The notes: generated from the letters alone by a model not told the origin. A DNA stretch of 64,000 nucleotides from Corynebacterium sp. NML130628 (GCF_001875665.1 NZ_MLAL01000016.1:310001-374000), one strand, 5' to 3'. Shown: positions 50,939 to 59,858, counted from the first letter of the stretch. Program-made: numbers and translations.

Positions 50939-51991
50939 ATGTCACTCAAAGATTTCGATGCGCTGCTCTTACTTTCGTTCGGTGGGCCAGAAGGAAACGA
51001 CGAGGTAATTCCTTTCCTCGAGAACGTAACGCGAGGTCGAGGTATCCCAAAGGAACGTTTAGAAAAGGTCGGCGAGCACTATTTCCACTTCGATGGTGTA
51101 AGCCCTATCAATGGTCAAAACCTGGAAATCGTAGAACAGCTACGTGTCGTCCTGCGGTCACGCGGGCATGAGCTTCCTGTGTACTTCGGTAACCGCAACT
51201 GGCATCCTTTCGCAGAAGATACCGCTCGCGAGATGTTTGAAGCTGGACACCGTAATGTTTTAGTATTCGCTACAAGCGCTTGGGGTGGATATTCCGCTTG
51301 TCGCCAGTACGATGAAGATATCGCGAAGCTGCACCAGGCCTACCCAGAGCTGAACTTCACAAAACTGTGGCAGTTCTACGGACACCCCACGTTTGTGCAA
51401 CTCACCGGTGACTTTTTGAGGAAAGCGGTGGCGTCGATAGATCGTGAGGAACTATCGACTACCCGGATCCTTTTTTCGGCGCATTCAATTCCCACTGCAG
51501 CGGACGACGCTGCAGGTGGCAAAGATGACGCGAACCTCTACTCACGGCAGGTCCTTGAATCGTCGCAACTCGTCGCAGAGCATGCTGGAGTACAGGTGTA
51601 CGAAAACGTTTGGCAGTCGCGCTCTGGGGATCCTCGCACTCCGTGGTTAGAGCCGGACATTGTCGACCGGGTGAAGGAACTCCACCAAGAGGGCGTTACG
51701 CACATCATTTGCGTACCGATCGGCTTTTTGACCGACCACATGGAAGTCGTGTGGGACCTGGATACCGAGTTAAAAGCGACGTGTGATGCCCTCGGCGTTG
51801 GATTGACGCGGGTTCCAACTATTGGTCTGGAACCTGAGTTCGCTGCGATGATTGTCGACATCGTGGAGTGCATCGGCGATGAAAAAACGCCTCCCACATT
51901 GTCGACCCTGACGGTTCAGGGTTGCACTGAAAACGGCACGCCCTGTCGCATTGACTGCTGTACTCCAGTCCGCCCAAGGCCTCTTAAGTAG
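50939..51991 (+). CDS. hemH: Ferrochelatase, probably coproporphyrin ferrochelatase (CpfC type)
   Basis: It inserts iron into a porphyrin in haem synthesis. Actinobacterial members act on coproporphyrin III. The 350-residue protein has LLLSFGGPEGNDEV, DGVSPINGQN, the catalytic-histidine loop LFSAHSIP (about 185), and VCPIGFLTDHMEV-like metal residues. The C-terminus has TVQGCTENGTPCRIDCCTP with clustered cysteines, and an internal YSACRQY cysteine. This fits the [2Fe-2S] cluster of actinobacterial enzymes. I start at ATG 50939 on the basis of the -10 hexamer. It overlaps the convergent gene by 8 bp. Confidence 0.93.
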   Translation: MSLKDFDALLLLSFGGPEGNDEVIPFLENVTRGRGIPKERLEKVGEHYFHFDGVSPINGQNLEIVEQLRVVLRSRGHELPVYFGNRNWHPFAEDTAREMFEAGHRNVLVFATSAWGGYSACRQYDEDIAKLHQAYPELNFTKLWQFYGHPTFVQLTGDFLRKAVASIDREELSTTRILFSAHSIPTAADDAAGGKDDANLYSRQVLESSQLVAEHAGVQVYENVWQSRSGDPRTPWLEPDIVDRVKELHQEGVTHIICVPIGFLTDHMEVVWDLDTELKATCDALGVGLTRVPTIGLEPEFAAMIVDIVECIGDEKTPPTLSTLTVQGCTENGTPCRIDCCTPVRPRPLK

Positions 51992-52730
51992 TCTTAAAAT
52001 CTCGCACAGCTTCGGCGACTCCTGCGGTCCGGGCCGCCCGGATGCTCTTACCCAGGACCAGAAGGTGTTGGTCAAAGGTGTGGTCCCCAAGGCGCTCTTT
52101 AACAGTCTCGATTATGGCGGACACTCTGTCAGCGCGGGCAAAGATTTGGGCCGCTCGCGGATTAGTTGTACCAGGCAGCCCCGGGGTGTCATAAAAGTCG
52201 CTGATGTGACCGACAGTCAGCCGAGGCGCCGAAAGAGTTTCGTTGGGGTGCGCCACTGCTTCAATCATTGCCGCTGCCTGATCTGTGGCTGTCCGCAGCA
52301 TATGATCGGCTTCTCCGGGAGAAAGCCAGTCAGGCTCAGGTGGGCGTAGAGCATCTTCGAACCAACGCCAGTAAACACCGCGATCTTCGAAACTGGGGAC
52401 CAGTATGTGATAGAGACCGTCATTTCCGATAACTATCAATGCTCCGGCATCTGTGAGTGCTTGCGCTGCCGGCGAGTGCGCCCACAACGTGGGCGCGTCC
52501 CCGGCTCCTCCGAGGACCAGGCGTACGACGGGCTCTCGAGATTCCAGGTCAGCGACACGCCGAATCTCTGCAAGCAACTCCACACCACCACCAGTGCCGA
52601 ATTGGTAGACCCCGCCCAGATTTTCTAGCGCTGTGAGCGTGTCATCTGTCGATGTGACGTGATACAGCCACGCCGCGATCCAAACAGCAGTGTTTTGAAG
52701 CGGTGAATAAACTTGCGCGCGGAGACTCAT
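51984..52730 (-). CDS. Conserved protein of unknown function (Rv1486c-like)
   Basis: The 248-residue product begins MSLRAQVYSPLQNTAVWIAA and has LEAGGAGDAPTLW-like segments and a repeated TATDQAAAMIEAV helix. No catalytic motif stands out. The gene sits between ferrochelatase and a divergent DUF3097 gene, matching Rv1486c beside hemH in M. tuberculosis. I chose ATG 52730 because TACTAT lies 7 nt upstream; the frame continues to 52808 without a better start. It overlaps hemH at the 3' ends. Confidence 0.75.
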   Translation of the reverse strand: MSLRAQVYSPLQNTAVWIAAWLYHVTSTDDTLTALENLGGVYQFGTGGGVELLAEIRRVADLESREPVVRLVLGGAGDAPTLWAHSPAAQALTDAGALIVIGNDGLYHILVPSFEDRGVYWRWFEDALRPPEPDWLSPGEADHMLRTATDQAAAMIEAVAHPNETLSAPRLTVGHISDFYDTPGLPGTTNPRAAQIFARADRVSAIIETVKERLGDHTFDQHLLVLGKSIRAARTAGVAEAVRDFKTT

Positions 52731-52737
52731 TCGACTG

Positions 52738-52743
52738 ATAGTA
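52738..52743 (-). promoter_or_regulatory. -10 element for leaderless Rv1486c-like mRNA
   Basis: TACTAT on the - strand, 7 nt before the ATG at 52730. It lies only 5 bp from the opposing -10 of the DUF3097 gene. Confidence 0.5.
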
Positions 52744-52748
52744 ACCGA

Positions 52749-52754
52749 TACACT
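52749..52754 (+). promoter_or_regulatory. -10 element for leaderless DUF3097 mRNA
   Basis: TACACT ends 9 nt before ATG 52764 with no Shine-Dalgarno sequence. Confidence 0.45.
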
Positions 52755-52763
52755 AGTGCCACT

Positions 52764-53609
52764 ATGACACCGGATAATCGTTACAGTGGAGATATTTTTC
52801 GAGGCCATGCGCGCAATCGGAGACCTGAATACCCCAGTATTCCCGCGGAACCGGGAATCATTGTCGAGATCGTCGGTGACGATTTCGTCGGTGCGTTAGT
52901 TGGGTTCGAACGTACATATGACGGCGACTTCGTTCGCCTCGAAGACAGACATGGACGACAGCGCCTTTTTAAAATGCTTCCCGGAGCGTTCGAAGTGGAA
53001 GGGCAGCGTGTCTCTTTGCATCGCTATGTGGCTCCTAAGCAGCCTGTGAATACACATTCCAATTCTGGTTCCCGCAGGGTTGAAAATGCTCGCGCGAAAG
53101 TTGCCCAGCCAAGTCGGATTTGGGTGGAAGGCATTCACGACGCTGCAATCGTTCAGAAAGTATGGGGCCACGACCTTAAAGTCGAGGGAGTAGTAGTCGA
53201 ATATCTTGAGGGGCTCGACAACCTGAACGAAAGGCTCAAGGAATTCCAACCAGGGCCCGGACGCCGCATCGGTGTGCTTGCAGACCACCTCATCGAGGGG
53301 ACGAAAGAGTCTCGGCTTGTCGAGGGCGTTGGTCCGCATGTACTTGTTACGGGCCATCCATATATCGACATTTGGGAAGCAGTAAAGCCAGAGAAAGTGG
53401 GATTAACGAGCTGGCCGAAAATCCCTTACGGGGAGGATTGGAAAACCGGGGTGTGCCAACGTGCGGGGTGGGGAAGTCCAAAAGATGGTTGGCGGCGAGT
53501 CTACGACGCTGTCGAAACCTACCGAGACCTCGATTCGACCCTCATTAGCGCAGTTGAGAGGCTCGTTGATTTTGTAACCAACGAACAGTTGAAAAAATCA
53601 GACTGCTAA
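52764..53609 (+). CDS. DUF3097 family protein
   Basis: The 281-residue protein has the DUF3097 layout: an N-terminal MTPDNRYSGDIFRGHARNRR then a small beta domain, and a C-terminal half with a TOPRIM-like pattern, RIWVEGIHDAAIVQKVWG then VEYLEGLDNL, and GVLADHLIEGTKESRL. The acidic residues could bind a metal, suggesting a nucleic-acid enzyme, but function is unknown. The frame is open to 52713; I chose ATG 52764 by the -10 hexamer and typical N-terminus. Confidence 0.82.
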   Translation: MTPDNRYSGDIFRGHARNRRPEYPSIPAEPGIIVEIVGDDFVGALVGFERTYDGDFVRLEDRHGRQRLFKMLPGAFEVEGQRVSLHRYVAPKQPVNTHSNSGSRRVENARAKVAQPSRIWVEGIHDAAIVQKVWGHDLKVEGVVVEYLEGLDNLNERLKEFQPGPGRRIGVLADHLIEGTKESRLVEGVGPHVLVTGHPYIDIWEAVKPEKVGLTSWPKIPYGEDWKTGVCQRAGWGSPKDGWRRVYDAVETYRDLDSTLISAVERLVDFVTNEQLKKSDC

Positions 53610-53622
53610 TCGGAGTCTTTTG

Positions 53623-53628
53623 TATAGT
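53623..53628 (+). promoter_or_regulatory. -10 element for leaderless NfeD-like mRNA
   Basis: TATAGT ends 6 nt before GTG 53635. The TTG at 53620 would start inside the promoter. Confidence 0.5.
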
Positions 53629-53634
53629 GAAATC

Positions 53635-54066
53635 GTGGGTAGTCTTATTTGGCTAGGCATTGCCGTAGCTTTCGCAGTTGCTGAACTCGCCGTCGGAGAA
53701 TTTACTTTCCTCATGATTGCGGCCGGTGCACTGACTACGTCTGCAATCGCATTTGCCGGGGTGCCTCTCGGGGCTGAAATCGGGGCGTTTATCGTTGCTT
53801 CGGCCGGCTTCTGGTTTCTTCTCAGGCCGTATCTGCACCGGCGCCTTCGTCGTTCATCTGCGATAGGCGAATTGGGGCCGTCACTCATTGGCGCAACGGC
53901 ACAGGTTGTTGAGGAGATAACACCGGACAGCGGGCAGATTCAATTGGACGGATCGCTTTGGTCCGCGCGAGCAATCGATCCCAGCCACACCATTAAGCCT
54001 GGTTCCACAGTCATTGTTTCGGATATTGATGGCCCGATAGCGGTCGTATGGAAGGAGTCGCCATAA
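53635..54066 (+). CDS. NfeD-like membrane protein
   Basis: The 143-residue protein has a membrane region near the N-terminus (LIWLGIAVAFAVAELAVGEF and FTFLMIAAGALTTSAIAFA), and a C-terminal beta domain of the NfeD type with GATAQVVEEI and GSLWSARAID. NfeD proteins work with SPFH proteins in membrane organisation. The next gene encodes an SPFH protein and its start shares a base with this stop (TAATG), so the pair is coupled. I prefer GTG 53635 because of TATAGT 6 nt upstream; TTG 53620 is an alternative. Confidence 0.82.
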   Translation: MGSLIWLGIAVAFAVAELAVGEFTFLMIAAGALTTSAIAFAGVPLGAEIGAFIVASAGFWFLLRPYLHRRLRRSSAIGELGPSLIGATAQVVEEITPDSGQIQLDGSLWSARAIDPSHTIKPGSTVIVSDIDGPIAVVWKESP

Positions 54067-55262
54067 TGGCCTTGGTAATACTAGGGCTGCTGCTCGTCTT
54101 GGCAATCGCGGTGTTGCTCGCATCTGTGAAGCTTATCCCGCAAGGTGAGTCAGCAGTCATTGAACGTCTTGGATCCTACACTAGGACTGTTTCCGGGGGA
54201 TTGACGTTACTCGTACCGTTCATTGATCGAGTGCGGGCACGCGTTGATACACGCGAGAGAGTCGTTTCGTTCCCGCCCCAAGCGGTAATCACGCAGGACA
54301 ACCTCACAGTCGCAATCGATATCGTCGTTACATTTCAGATCAATGATCCAGCGAAGGCCATCTACGGTGTCGATAACTATTTGGTCGGCGTTGAACAGAT
54401 TTCCGTCGCAACACTGCGTGATGTCGTTGGCGGTATGACGCTAGAGGAGACGTTGACTTCTCGGGAAACTATCAACAGGCGGCTCAGAGGTGAACTCGAT
54501 GCGGCCACGGCCAAGTGGGGGCTTCGAATCAGCCGTGTTGAACTGAAAGCAATTGATCCGCCACCATCGATTCAGCAGTCGATGGAGATGCAGATGAAAG
54601 CTGACCGCGAAAAGCGCGCAATGATTCTTACGGCTGAAGGTAAGCGGGAATCAGATATCAAGACCGCAGAAGGCGAAAAGCAGGCCCGCATCCTTTCAGC
54701 TGAAGGTGAAAAGCACGCTGCAATTCTTGCCGCAGAAGCCGAACGCCAGGCAATGATTTTGCGAGCAGAAGGCGAACGAGCTGCCAAATACCTTGAGTCA
54801 CAGGGCGAGGCTCGAGCTATCCAGAAGGTCAACGCTGCAATCAAGTCTTCTGAAGTTACTCCGGAGATGCTCGCGTATCAATACCTCGAGAAACTTCCAA
54901 AGATCGCAGCGAATGAAGCGTCTACTATGTGGATGATCCCGAATAGCTTTGGCGATTCGCTGGAGCAGTTTGCCAAGGCGTTCGCTGGCAAAGACAGCGA
55001 TGGTGTTTTCCGGTATGAGCCACAGCGCGCGGATTCAGAAACCCGCGCGATGGCTGGCGAAGATGACAGTACCGATCAGTGGTTTGACACTTCTACTGAC
55101 CCTGAGCTTGCTCGCGCGCTGGCGGAGGCACGTGCAGTCGCAAATAAACATGTGGATGACCCCGACCCGACGAACGCTTTCGACGGCGGTAGGGCACAGA
55201 CCGAGGCGCCACAGTTCGCGAAACCGGACGAATACAAAGCTATTGAGTCGCGCGACGAATAA
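54066..55262 (+). CDS. SPFH-domain (stomatin/prohibitin) membrane protein
   Basis: Such proteins form large membrane-bound oligomers linked to protein quality control. The 398-residue product has an N-terminal membrane segment (MALVILGLLLVLAIAVLLAS), a SPFH domain (VKLIPQGESAVIERLG to RELKAIDPPPSI, about 25-185), and a long coiled coil of AEGE-type repeats (about 180-265). A low-complexity acidic tail follows. ATG 54066 has AGGAG upstream. It overlaps the convergent HTH gene by 23 bp. Confidence 0.92.
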   Translation: MALVILGLLLVLAIAVLLASVKLIPQGESAVIERLGSYTRTVSGGLTLLVPFIDRVRARVDTRERVVSFPPQAVITQDNLTVAIDIVVTFQINDPAKAIYGVDNYLVGVEQISVATLRDVVGGMTLEETLTSRETINRRLRGELDAATAKWGLRISRVELKAIDPPPSIQQSMEMQMKADREKRAMILTAEGKRESDIKTAEGEKQARILSAEGEKHAAILAAEAERQAMILRAEGERAAKYLESQGEARAIQKVNAAIKSSEVTPEMLAYQYLEKLPKIAANEASTMWMIPNSFGDSLEQFAKAFAGKDSDGVFRYEPQRADSETRAMAGEDDSTDQWFDTSTDPELARALAEARAVANKHVDDPDPTNAFDGGRAQTEAPQFAKPDEYKAIESRDE

Positions 55263-55788
55263 GATGTAGCGCAAGTTTCCAGCCTGCCTGCTCAGCCTGC
55301 CACCCGGCCGCTTGCAGGCGCTGGCTCATGGCTTGCTTCGATATACCCAGTTCAGCCGCAGCTTCGTTCTGGTTCAATCCGGAGCGTACGAGCGCTGTGG
55401 CTTCACGACCTTCAATCGTTCGCTTATGCAAAATATAGGCAAGCAGAGCAAATGTTGCAGAAATATCCTCCGCCTCGGTGTATGCTGCTGTCGCGTCGGT
55501 GATGACATTAACTTGAGCCGCACGAGTACCGACGGCTTCAGTCGCGGCAAACTCTGCTCGACGCTTGCGCGTGATCCCGAGGCCGATCGCCCAATTTCCG
55601 TCTGACAATAACGCCATGATGAGGTTCAGCGCGGTCTCTGGCCCATTGACAGTTGCTCGGATATCTTCAACGCCCACGATTTCAAATGGCGAAACACCCG
55701 GGAGCGTAGAAAGCGCATGGGCCGAAGACTCCACGAACGCGGCACGCCCTTTTTCGCGTCCACGGTAGCGTGCATGCACAGCAATCAT
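55240..55788 (-). CDS. Small helix-turn-helix protein, function unknown
   Basis: The 182-residue product starts MIAVHARYRGREKGRAAFVE. The C-terminal third has a helix-turn-helix, LNQNEAAAELGISKQAMSQR (about 143-162). The N-terminal part carries NLIMALLSDGNWAIGLGITR and is not recognised. It could be a regulator of unknown target. ATG 55788 lies 6 nt after TAGTAT. The last 23 bp overlap the end of the SPFH gene tail-to-tail. Confidence 0.7.
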   Translation of the reverse strand: MIAVHARYRGREKGRAAFVESSAHALSTLPGVSPFEIVGVEDIRATVNGPETALNLIMALLSDGNWAIGLGITRKRRAEFAATEAVGTRAAQVNVITDATAAYTEAEDISATFALLAYILHKRTIEGREATALVRSGLNQNEAAAELGISKQAMSQRLQAAGWQAEQAGWKLALHLIRRATQ

Positions 55789-55794
55789 GCGTTC

Positions 55795-55800
55795 ATACTA
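55795..55800 (-). promoter_or_regulatory. -10 element for leaderless HTH-protein mRNA
   Basis: TAGTAT on the - strand, 6 nt before the ATG at 55788, with no Shine-Dalgarno sequence. Confidence 0.45.
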
Positions 55801-55831
55801 GCGCGCATCGCGAAAGTACATGGCGCAGCCT

Positions 55832-56488
55832 TTACTTTTCTTCTTGACGCCTTTGCGCGGGGTGCCTCGCGTCGATGACGAGACCGGTCACGCCCAGCAC
55901 AGACAGACCGAATACCGCGGCAATTAGTATCGGGTTGGCTTGATTGCTCAGGGTATCGCCGAACAAAGCAACCAGAATTGTATTGGGCGTGGAACCAATC
56001 AACGTCGCACCCATAAACGGTAACAGTCGAACGCGGCTCAGCGCAGAGGCGTAATTCATGACCGAGAAGGGGATCCCGGGAATGAGCCGCAAACTCATCA
56101 CTGCCAGCCATCCTCGCTGTTCCAAACGCTCATTGATCATATGCAGCTTCGGGTGAGATATTTTGCTTTCAACCCAATCTCGAAGCAGAAAGCGAACAAC
56201 AGTGAGCGATAGGCCTGCTGAAACCGTGGTCGCGGTGATTGCGAGGAGGATCCCAAACCATCCTCCAAAAAGTACGCCGGAAGAAACTGTTAGCAATGTG
56301 CGGGGAATCGGGAATTGGGTAATCAGAACGTAGAGTAGCCAAAACACGATGGGGAACCAGACACCCGTACTATCCGCCCACTGTCGAAATGTTGATAGTG
56401 AAGGCACTTCGAAGAACCGCCATACCCACAGCGCTACAGCGAAAAGCACCAGGAATATCATTACGCGGAGCGGTGATTGTTGGCGCAT
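55832..56488 (-). CDS. TVP38/TMEM64 (DedA-like) membrane protein
   Basis: The 218-residue integral membrane protein has about five hydrophobic segments and the family motif GVLFGGWFGILLAITATTVS, then a soluble loop LRDWVESKISHPKLH, and RLIPGIPFSVMNYASALSRV. These proteins are linked to membrane lipid transport or envelope stress. The exact function is unknown. ATG 56488 follows GCGAGGAGC. A strong terminator for the tRNA gene lies just upstream. Confidence 0.88.
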   Translation of the reverse strand: MRQQSPLRVMIFLVLFAVALWVWRFFEVPSLSTFRQWADSTGVWFPIVFWLLYVLITQFPIPRTLLTVSSGVLFGGWFGILLAITATTVSAGLSLTVVRFLLRDWVESKISHPKLHMINERLEQRGWLAVMSLRLIPGIPFSVMNYASALSRVRLLPFMGATLIGSTPNTILVALFGDTLSNQANPILIAAVFGLSVLGVTGLVIDARHPAQRRQEEK

Positions 56489-56518
56489 CTGTTTGCTCCT
56501 CGCTTGTGATGTAGATAA

Positions 56519-56547
56519 GAAAAACCGGCTTCCTCTCGGAAGCCGGT
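56519..56547 (-). terminator. Intrinsic terminator after tRNA-Leu
   Basis: On the - strand ACCGGCTTCC pairs with GGAAGCCGGT around a GAGA loop and is followed by TTTTTCT. It ends the tRNA transcript 6 nt past the tRNA gene. Confidence 0.9.
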
Positions 56548-56552
56548 CACTG

Positions 56553-56638
56553 TGCCCGGAGGGGGACTTGAACCCCCACGTCCGTTAATAGGACACTAGC
56601 ACCTCAAGCTAGCGCGTCTGCCATTCCGCCACCCGGGC
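56553..56638 (-). tRNA. tRNA-Leu (anticodon GAG)
   Basis: The - strand reads GCCCGGG...TCCGGGC-A, a full 7-bp acceptor stem with a G-U pair. The anticodon arm CTAGC-TTGAGGT-GCTAG gives anticodon GAG. A long variable arm (about 15 nt) and the T arm GGGGGTTCAAGTCCCCC are present, as expected for a class II leucine tRNA. CCA is not encoded. The 86-nt gene stands alone and is followed by a strong terminator. Confidence 0.97.
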
Positions 56639-56744
56639 CGGGTGTTTTGTTTTCAACCTCTCGGCTGGGCACTTGCACTACTATAGAGGGACGCTGAACC
56701 AAGATGCAAATCGCCAGTACAAGTGCCGAATCAGCCTCGCTAGA

Positions 56745-57854
56745 TTAGCGGTTCAATGCACCTATCCAAGGCAGCTCAGAACCAACGGCGTCCGTGATAT
56801 TGCTCAGTCCGTGAGCTTCAAGCTGCGCCTTCAGACCTTTATGGATCCGATAAATCCAGCCCGGACCACCGTAAATGAACGGCGTATATCCCTGGAGGAG
56901 ACTCGCACCGGACGTTATGCGCTCCCAGGCTTGTTCTGGCGTCGAAATACCGCCCGAGCTCACTAGAACGAGTTTGCCACCGACCCGCGCGTGGAGGCGT
57001 CGTAAAACCTCGAGTGCGCGCTCATTCAATGGTGCACCTGAAATGCCACCGGCACCCATGGCTGCGACCTCGGCTGCATCCGTCTGCAGCCCCTCTCGAG
57101 AAATGGTGGTATTGGTTGCGACAATGCCTGCCAAGTTCATTTCCACAGCAAGGTCTGCAACGGCATCGATGTCCTCGTCGCTGAGGTCGGGGGCAATCTT
57201 GACTAGTACTGGTGTTGTCGTGGCTGCTGTAACTACTTCGAGGATCGGTTTCAGTGACTCGACTGATTGCAGATTACGTAGCCCTGGGGTGTTGGGGGAG
57301 GAAACGTTGACCACTAGGTAGTCTGCAAGTGGTCCAAGCACTGTTGCTGTAGCGCGGTAGTCTCCAACGGCGTCCTCCGAGAGCTTGTTCTTTCCAATGT
57401 TTATACCGACGATTTCGGATGTCTTCCGTCCGCGCAGGCGCTCAGCGATTCGCAACGCTCCATCGTTGTTGAAGCCCATACGGTTCAAAATCGCTTTGTC
57501 TTTCGGCAGTCGATAGAGCCGTGGTCGTTCATTACCTGGCTGGGACTTGGGCGTCACCGTCCCGAGCTCTGCGTAGCCGAACCCTACTGCAGACCATGTG
57601 TCCGGAGCTTCGGCGTTCTTATCGAACCCTGCCGCGAGACCAACCGGAGCGGGAAAGCGGATGCTAAAAAGCTCCTGTTCAAGAGGTGTGCCGTCGACGC
57701 GGACGACGCGAGTCATTGCGCGGCTCACTGGAGTGAGTCGCTGCAGCACTTTGAGTCCACCCATGATGATGTCGTGAATACGCTCCGGCGGGATCTTAAA
57801 CATTGCCCGAAGAGCAAGCCCATACGCTGTGTCGTACAAATTACGTTGTTTCAT
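56745..57854 (-). CDS. pyrD: Dihydroorotate dehydrogenase (quinone), class 2
   Basis: It oxidises dihydroorotate to orotate in pyrimidine synthesis, passing electrons to the membrane quinone pool. The 369-residue protein has the class 2 N-terminal membrane-association helices (RNLYDTAYGLALRAMFKI), FMN contacts in GFDKNAEAPDTW and NRMGFNNDG, the catalytic serine in NVSSPNTPGLRNLQ (about 185), and the phosphate loop GVVATNTT-like. It starts 2 nt after the lipoprotein gene stop. Confidence 0.96.
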   Translation of the reverse strand: MKQRNLYDTAYGLALRAMFKIPPERIHDIIMGGLKVLQRLTPVSRAMTRVVRVDGTPLEQELFSIRFPAPVGLAAGFDKNAEAPDTWSAVGFGYAELGTVTPKSQPGNERPRLYRLPKDKAILNRMGFNNDGALRIAERLRGRKTSEIVGINIGKNKLSEDAVGDYRATATVLGPLADYLVVNVSSPNTPGLRNLQSVESLKPILEVVTAATTTPVLVKIAPDLSDEDIDAVADLAVEMNLAGIVATNTTISREGLQTDAAEVAAMGAGGISGAPLNERALEVLRRLHARVGGKLVLVSSGGISTPEQAWERITSGASLLQGYTPFIYGGPGWIYRIHKGLKAQLEAHGLSNITDAVGSELPWIGALNR

Positions 57855-57856
57855 AT

Positions 57857-58870
57857 CTACTCGGCCTCACTGTCTACGGGTGAAATGATTTGTAGTCCAT
57901 TGCCTGACGCAGAACCTATGAGCAGGGTTCCGTCTGAAAGCGACGCAATGCTCTGCGCATCTGAAACTGTACTCACCTGGGCACGCTCAACAGGCACACC
58001 GTGGGAAATGTCATAGGCGGTTGCAAGGTTCTCCGCTGTTGAGGTGACCCAGGCTAGTTGGTTTGCGCTGTCCCACGCGACATCCCAGGCTCCACTTGGC
58101 ACGGGAGCGCTCTGCTGGAGCCGAATGACGTCGTTGGTGGTATATACGAGAAGCTGGTTTCCAGTTGCATCCGCAGCGAGCACCAACCCGTGCTCACCAG
58201 CTGACACTTTGCCCACGCCCAGACCAGCGCGCAACGTTGCCCCCTGACGTCCAGTTCCCCAGTCAAGGTCCTGGATAGTGGTATCGAACTTATTGACGCG
58301 CACTACGGAATCCGCGCCATCGTCGACGGGAACAGCTTGTAGTTGATCGGTTTCTCTTGCAACTGAAAACTCTTTCTTGAATTCACCGTTGCTGTACAGC
58401 CATACCGATTTGGTGCTGTTGCTTCCCGCGAGTATGTCACCGCCTGATGTAACAGTAGCTGCACTTACGGCCATATCGGTGGCAAGTTTGCGCAGGCCTT
58501 CGCTATCGATAAGAGCGATATAGTCTCCGCAACCTACCGCGAAATGCCCTGCGTTTGCTGAGACGTCACCACAGTTTGTGCCCATCTCGAACTTCTGCGT
58601 GCGATTGTCTTTAAACTGCTCGAGGCTCCCCACGACGAGGGCGTCAGGTGTTCGCACAGCGATTAGGTCATCCGTCTGGTCCACATCGAAAATCTGGCCA
58701 AATTGCAGGAGCTGGCCATCTGGGTGCTCTGACGGGGGAGATGCTACGGGCTCGGCACTTCCCATGTTTATGGCATCGTTCGGATCAACAACATCAGGTG
58801 TGCACGCCGCAACCGCCAGGGCAGCGATAGTAATTGGCACCATCGAGGCGACTTGTATTTTTGTTCTCAC
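57857..58870 (-). CDS. Putative lipoprotein with beta-propeller-like repeats
   Basis: The 337-residue product starts [20 protein letters not shown] followed by AAC, a lipoprotein signal peptide with lipobox VAAC, so the mature protein is anchored outside the membrane. The rest has repeated [13 protein letters not shown] and [10 protein letters not shown] strands, suggesting a beta-propeller. The function is unknown. I chose the GTG at 58870, 9 nt after AAGG, because it gives a compact signal peptide; ATG 58900 and 58948 are alternatives. It is just upstream of pyrD (2 nt) and divergent from uppP. Confidence 0.72.
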   Translation of the reverse strand: MRTKIQVASMVPITIAALAVAACTPDVVDPNDAINMGSAEPVASPPSEHPDGQLLQFGQIFDVDQTDDLIAVRTPDALVVGSLEQFKDNRTQKFEMGTNCGDVSANAGHFAVGCGDYIALIDSEGLRKLATDMAVSAATVTSGGDILAGSNSTKSVWLYSNGEFKKEFSVARETDQLQAVPVDDGADSVVRVNKFDTTIQDLDWGTGRQGATLRAGLGVGKVSAGEHGLVLAADATGNQLLVYTTNDVIRLQQSAPVPSGAWDVAWDSANQLAWVTSTAENLATAYDISHGVPVERAQVSTVSDAQSIASLSDGTLLIGSASGNGLQIISPVDSEAE

Positions 58871-58923
58871 AGAGGTCAACCTTATCAATGCTGTCTCCAT
58901 GTGGGGTTTTGACTTTGCACGGG

Positions 58924-58929
58924 TAGAGT
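58924..58929 (+). promoter_or_regulatory. -10 element for leaderless uppP mRNA
   Basis: TAGAGT ends 8 nt before ATG 58938 with no Shine-Dalgarno sequence. Confidence 0.45.
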
Positions 58930-58937
58930 TTTGCAAC

Positions 58938-59795
58938 ATGATTGCCACGTCCCAGTTAGCAGAGTCGATGTCGTGGGGACAAGTGATAGTCCTCTCGGTT
59001 GTCCAGGGTTTAACCGAGTTTCTTCCAGTTTCGTCTTCTGGCCATCTCCGAATCGTTTCCGAACTCTTATGGGGAGCGGATGCCGGCGCGAGCTTTACCG
59101 CAGTGATTCAGCTTGGTACCGAACTTGCCGTCCTAGTCTTCTTCGCGAAAGACATCTGGAGATTCCTTTCCGGTTGGTGCGTGGGCCTTTTCGATAAAAC
59201 CAAGCGCGGGTTCGATTACCGGATGGGCTGGATGGTCATCGTCGGCACGATACCTGTCGGCGTGCTCGGTTTCGCGTTGAAAGATCTCATACGCGAGAAT
59301 TTCCGAAACCTCTGGATTACCGCAACGGTTTTGATCCTGTTTTCGCTCGTGTTTATTCTCGCCGAACGAACGGGGACAAAAAAGCGCAGCTTCGATCAGC
59401 TCACGATCAAAGATGCGCTAGTAATGGGTCTGTGGCAATGTTTGGCACTCATACCCGGTGTTTCGCGTTCCGGTGGCACGATTTCTGGTGGCTTATTTTT
59501 GAACCTCGAGCGAGAAGTCGCGACTCGCTTCTCATTCCTGCTCGCCATCCCGGCAGTCCTTGCTTCGGGTATTTTTTCGCTGCCTGATGCGTTCGATCCG
59601 CAAGCAGGACAGGCTGCTACTGGACTTCAGCTGCTTATTGGCAGTGGTACCGCGTTTGTTCTGGGGTACGCCTCAATTGCGTGGCTATTGAAGTTCGTGT
59701 CTCACCACTCGTTTTCGTGGTTCGCCGCCTACCGTATTCCTCTCGGCGTTATCGTGATGTTGCTGCTCGCGACGGGAGTTATGCAACCGGTTTAA
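58938..59795 (+). CDS. uppP: Undecaprenyl-diphosphatase (BacA/UppP type)
   Basis: It recycles the lipid carrier undecaprenyl phosphate for cell-wall synthesis; overexpression gives bacitracin resistance. The 285-residue integral membrane protein has both catalytic motifs: [13 protein letters not shown] (about 27-39) and the [14 protein letters not shown] loop (about 178-191), with about eight membrane segments. The frame is open to 58578, but the -10 hexamer and normal N-terminus support ATG 58938. Confidence 0.95.
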   Translation: MIATSQLAESMSWGQVIVLSVVQGLTEFLPVSSSGHLRIVSELLWGADAGASFTAVIQLGTELAVLVFFAKDIWRFLSGWCVGLFDKTKRGFDYRMGWMVIVGTIPVGVLGFALKDLIRENFRNLWITATVLILFSLVFILAERTGTKKRSFDQLTIKDALVMGLWQCLALIPGVSRSGGTISGGLFLNLEREVATRFSFLLAIPAVLASGIFSLPDAFDPQAGQAATGLQLLIGSGTAFVLGYASIAWLLKFVSHHSFSWFAAYRIPLGVIVMLLLATGVMQPV

Positions 59796-59845
59796 TGGCG
59801 CTTAGGCCTGTCTACCGGGAACCGTGCATAAGCGCAATGTCACGG

Positions 59846-59851
59846 TATGGT
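59846..59851 (+). promoter_or_regulatory. -10 element for leaderless mshC mRNA
   Basis: TATGGT ends 7 nt before ATG 59859. An in-frame ATG at 59847 lies inside the hexamer. Confidence 0.5.
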
Positions 59852-59858
59852 GGTCACT

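Noticed and set aside
53600..53621. Terminator after DUF3097 (AGACT...AGTCTTTT)
   Set aside because: The stem is only 5 bp and it overlaps the stop codon and the next promoter; too weak to call.
58578..58937. N-terminal extension of uppP by 120 codons
   Set aside because: The extension overlaps the lipoprotein gene on the other strand and does not match UppP; the normal N-terminus begins at 58938.
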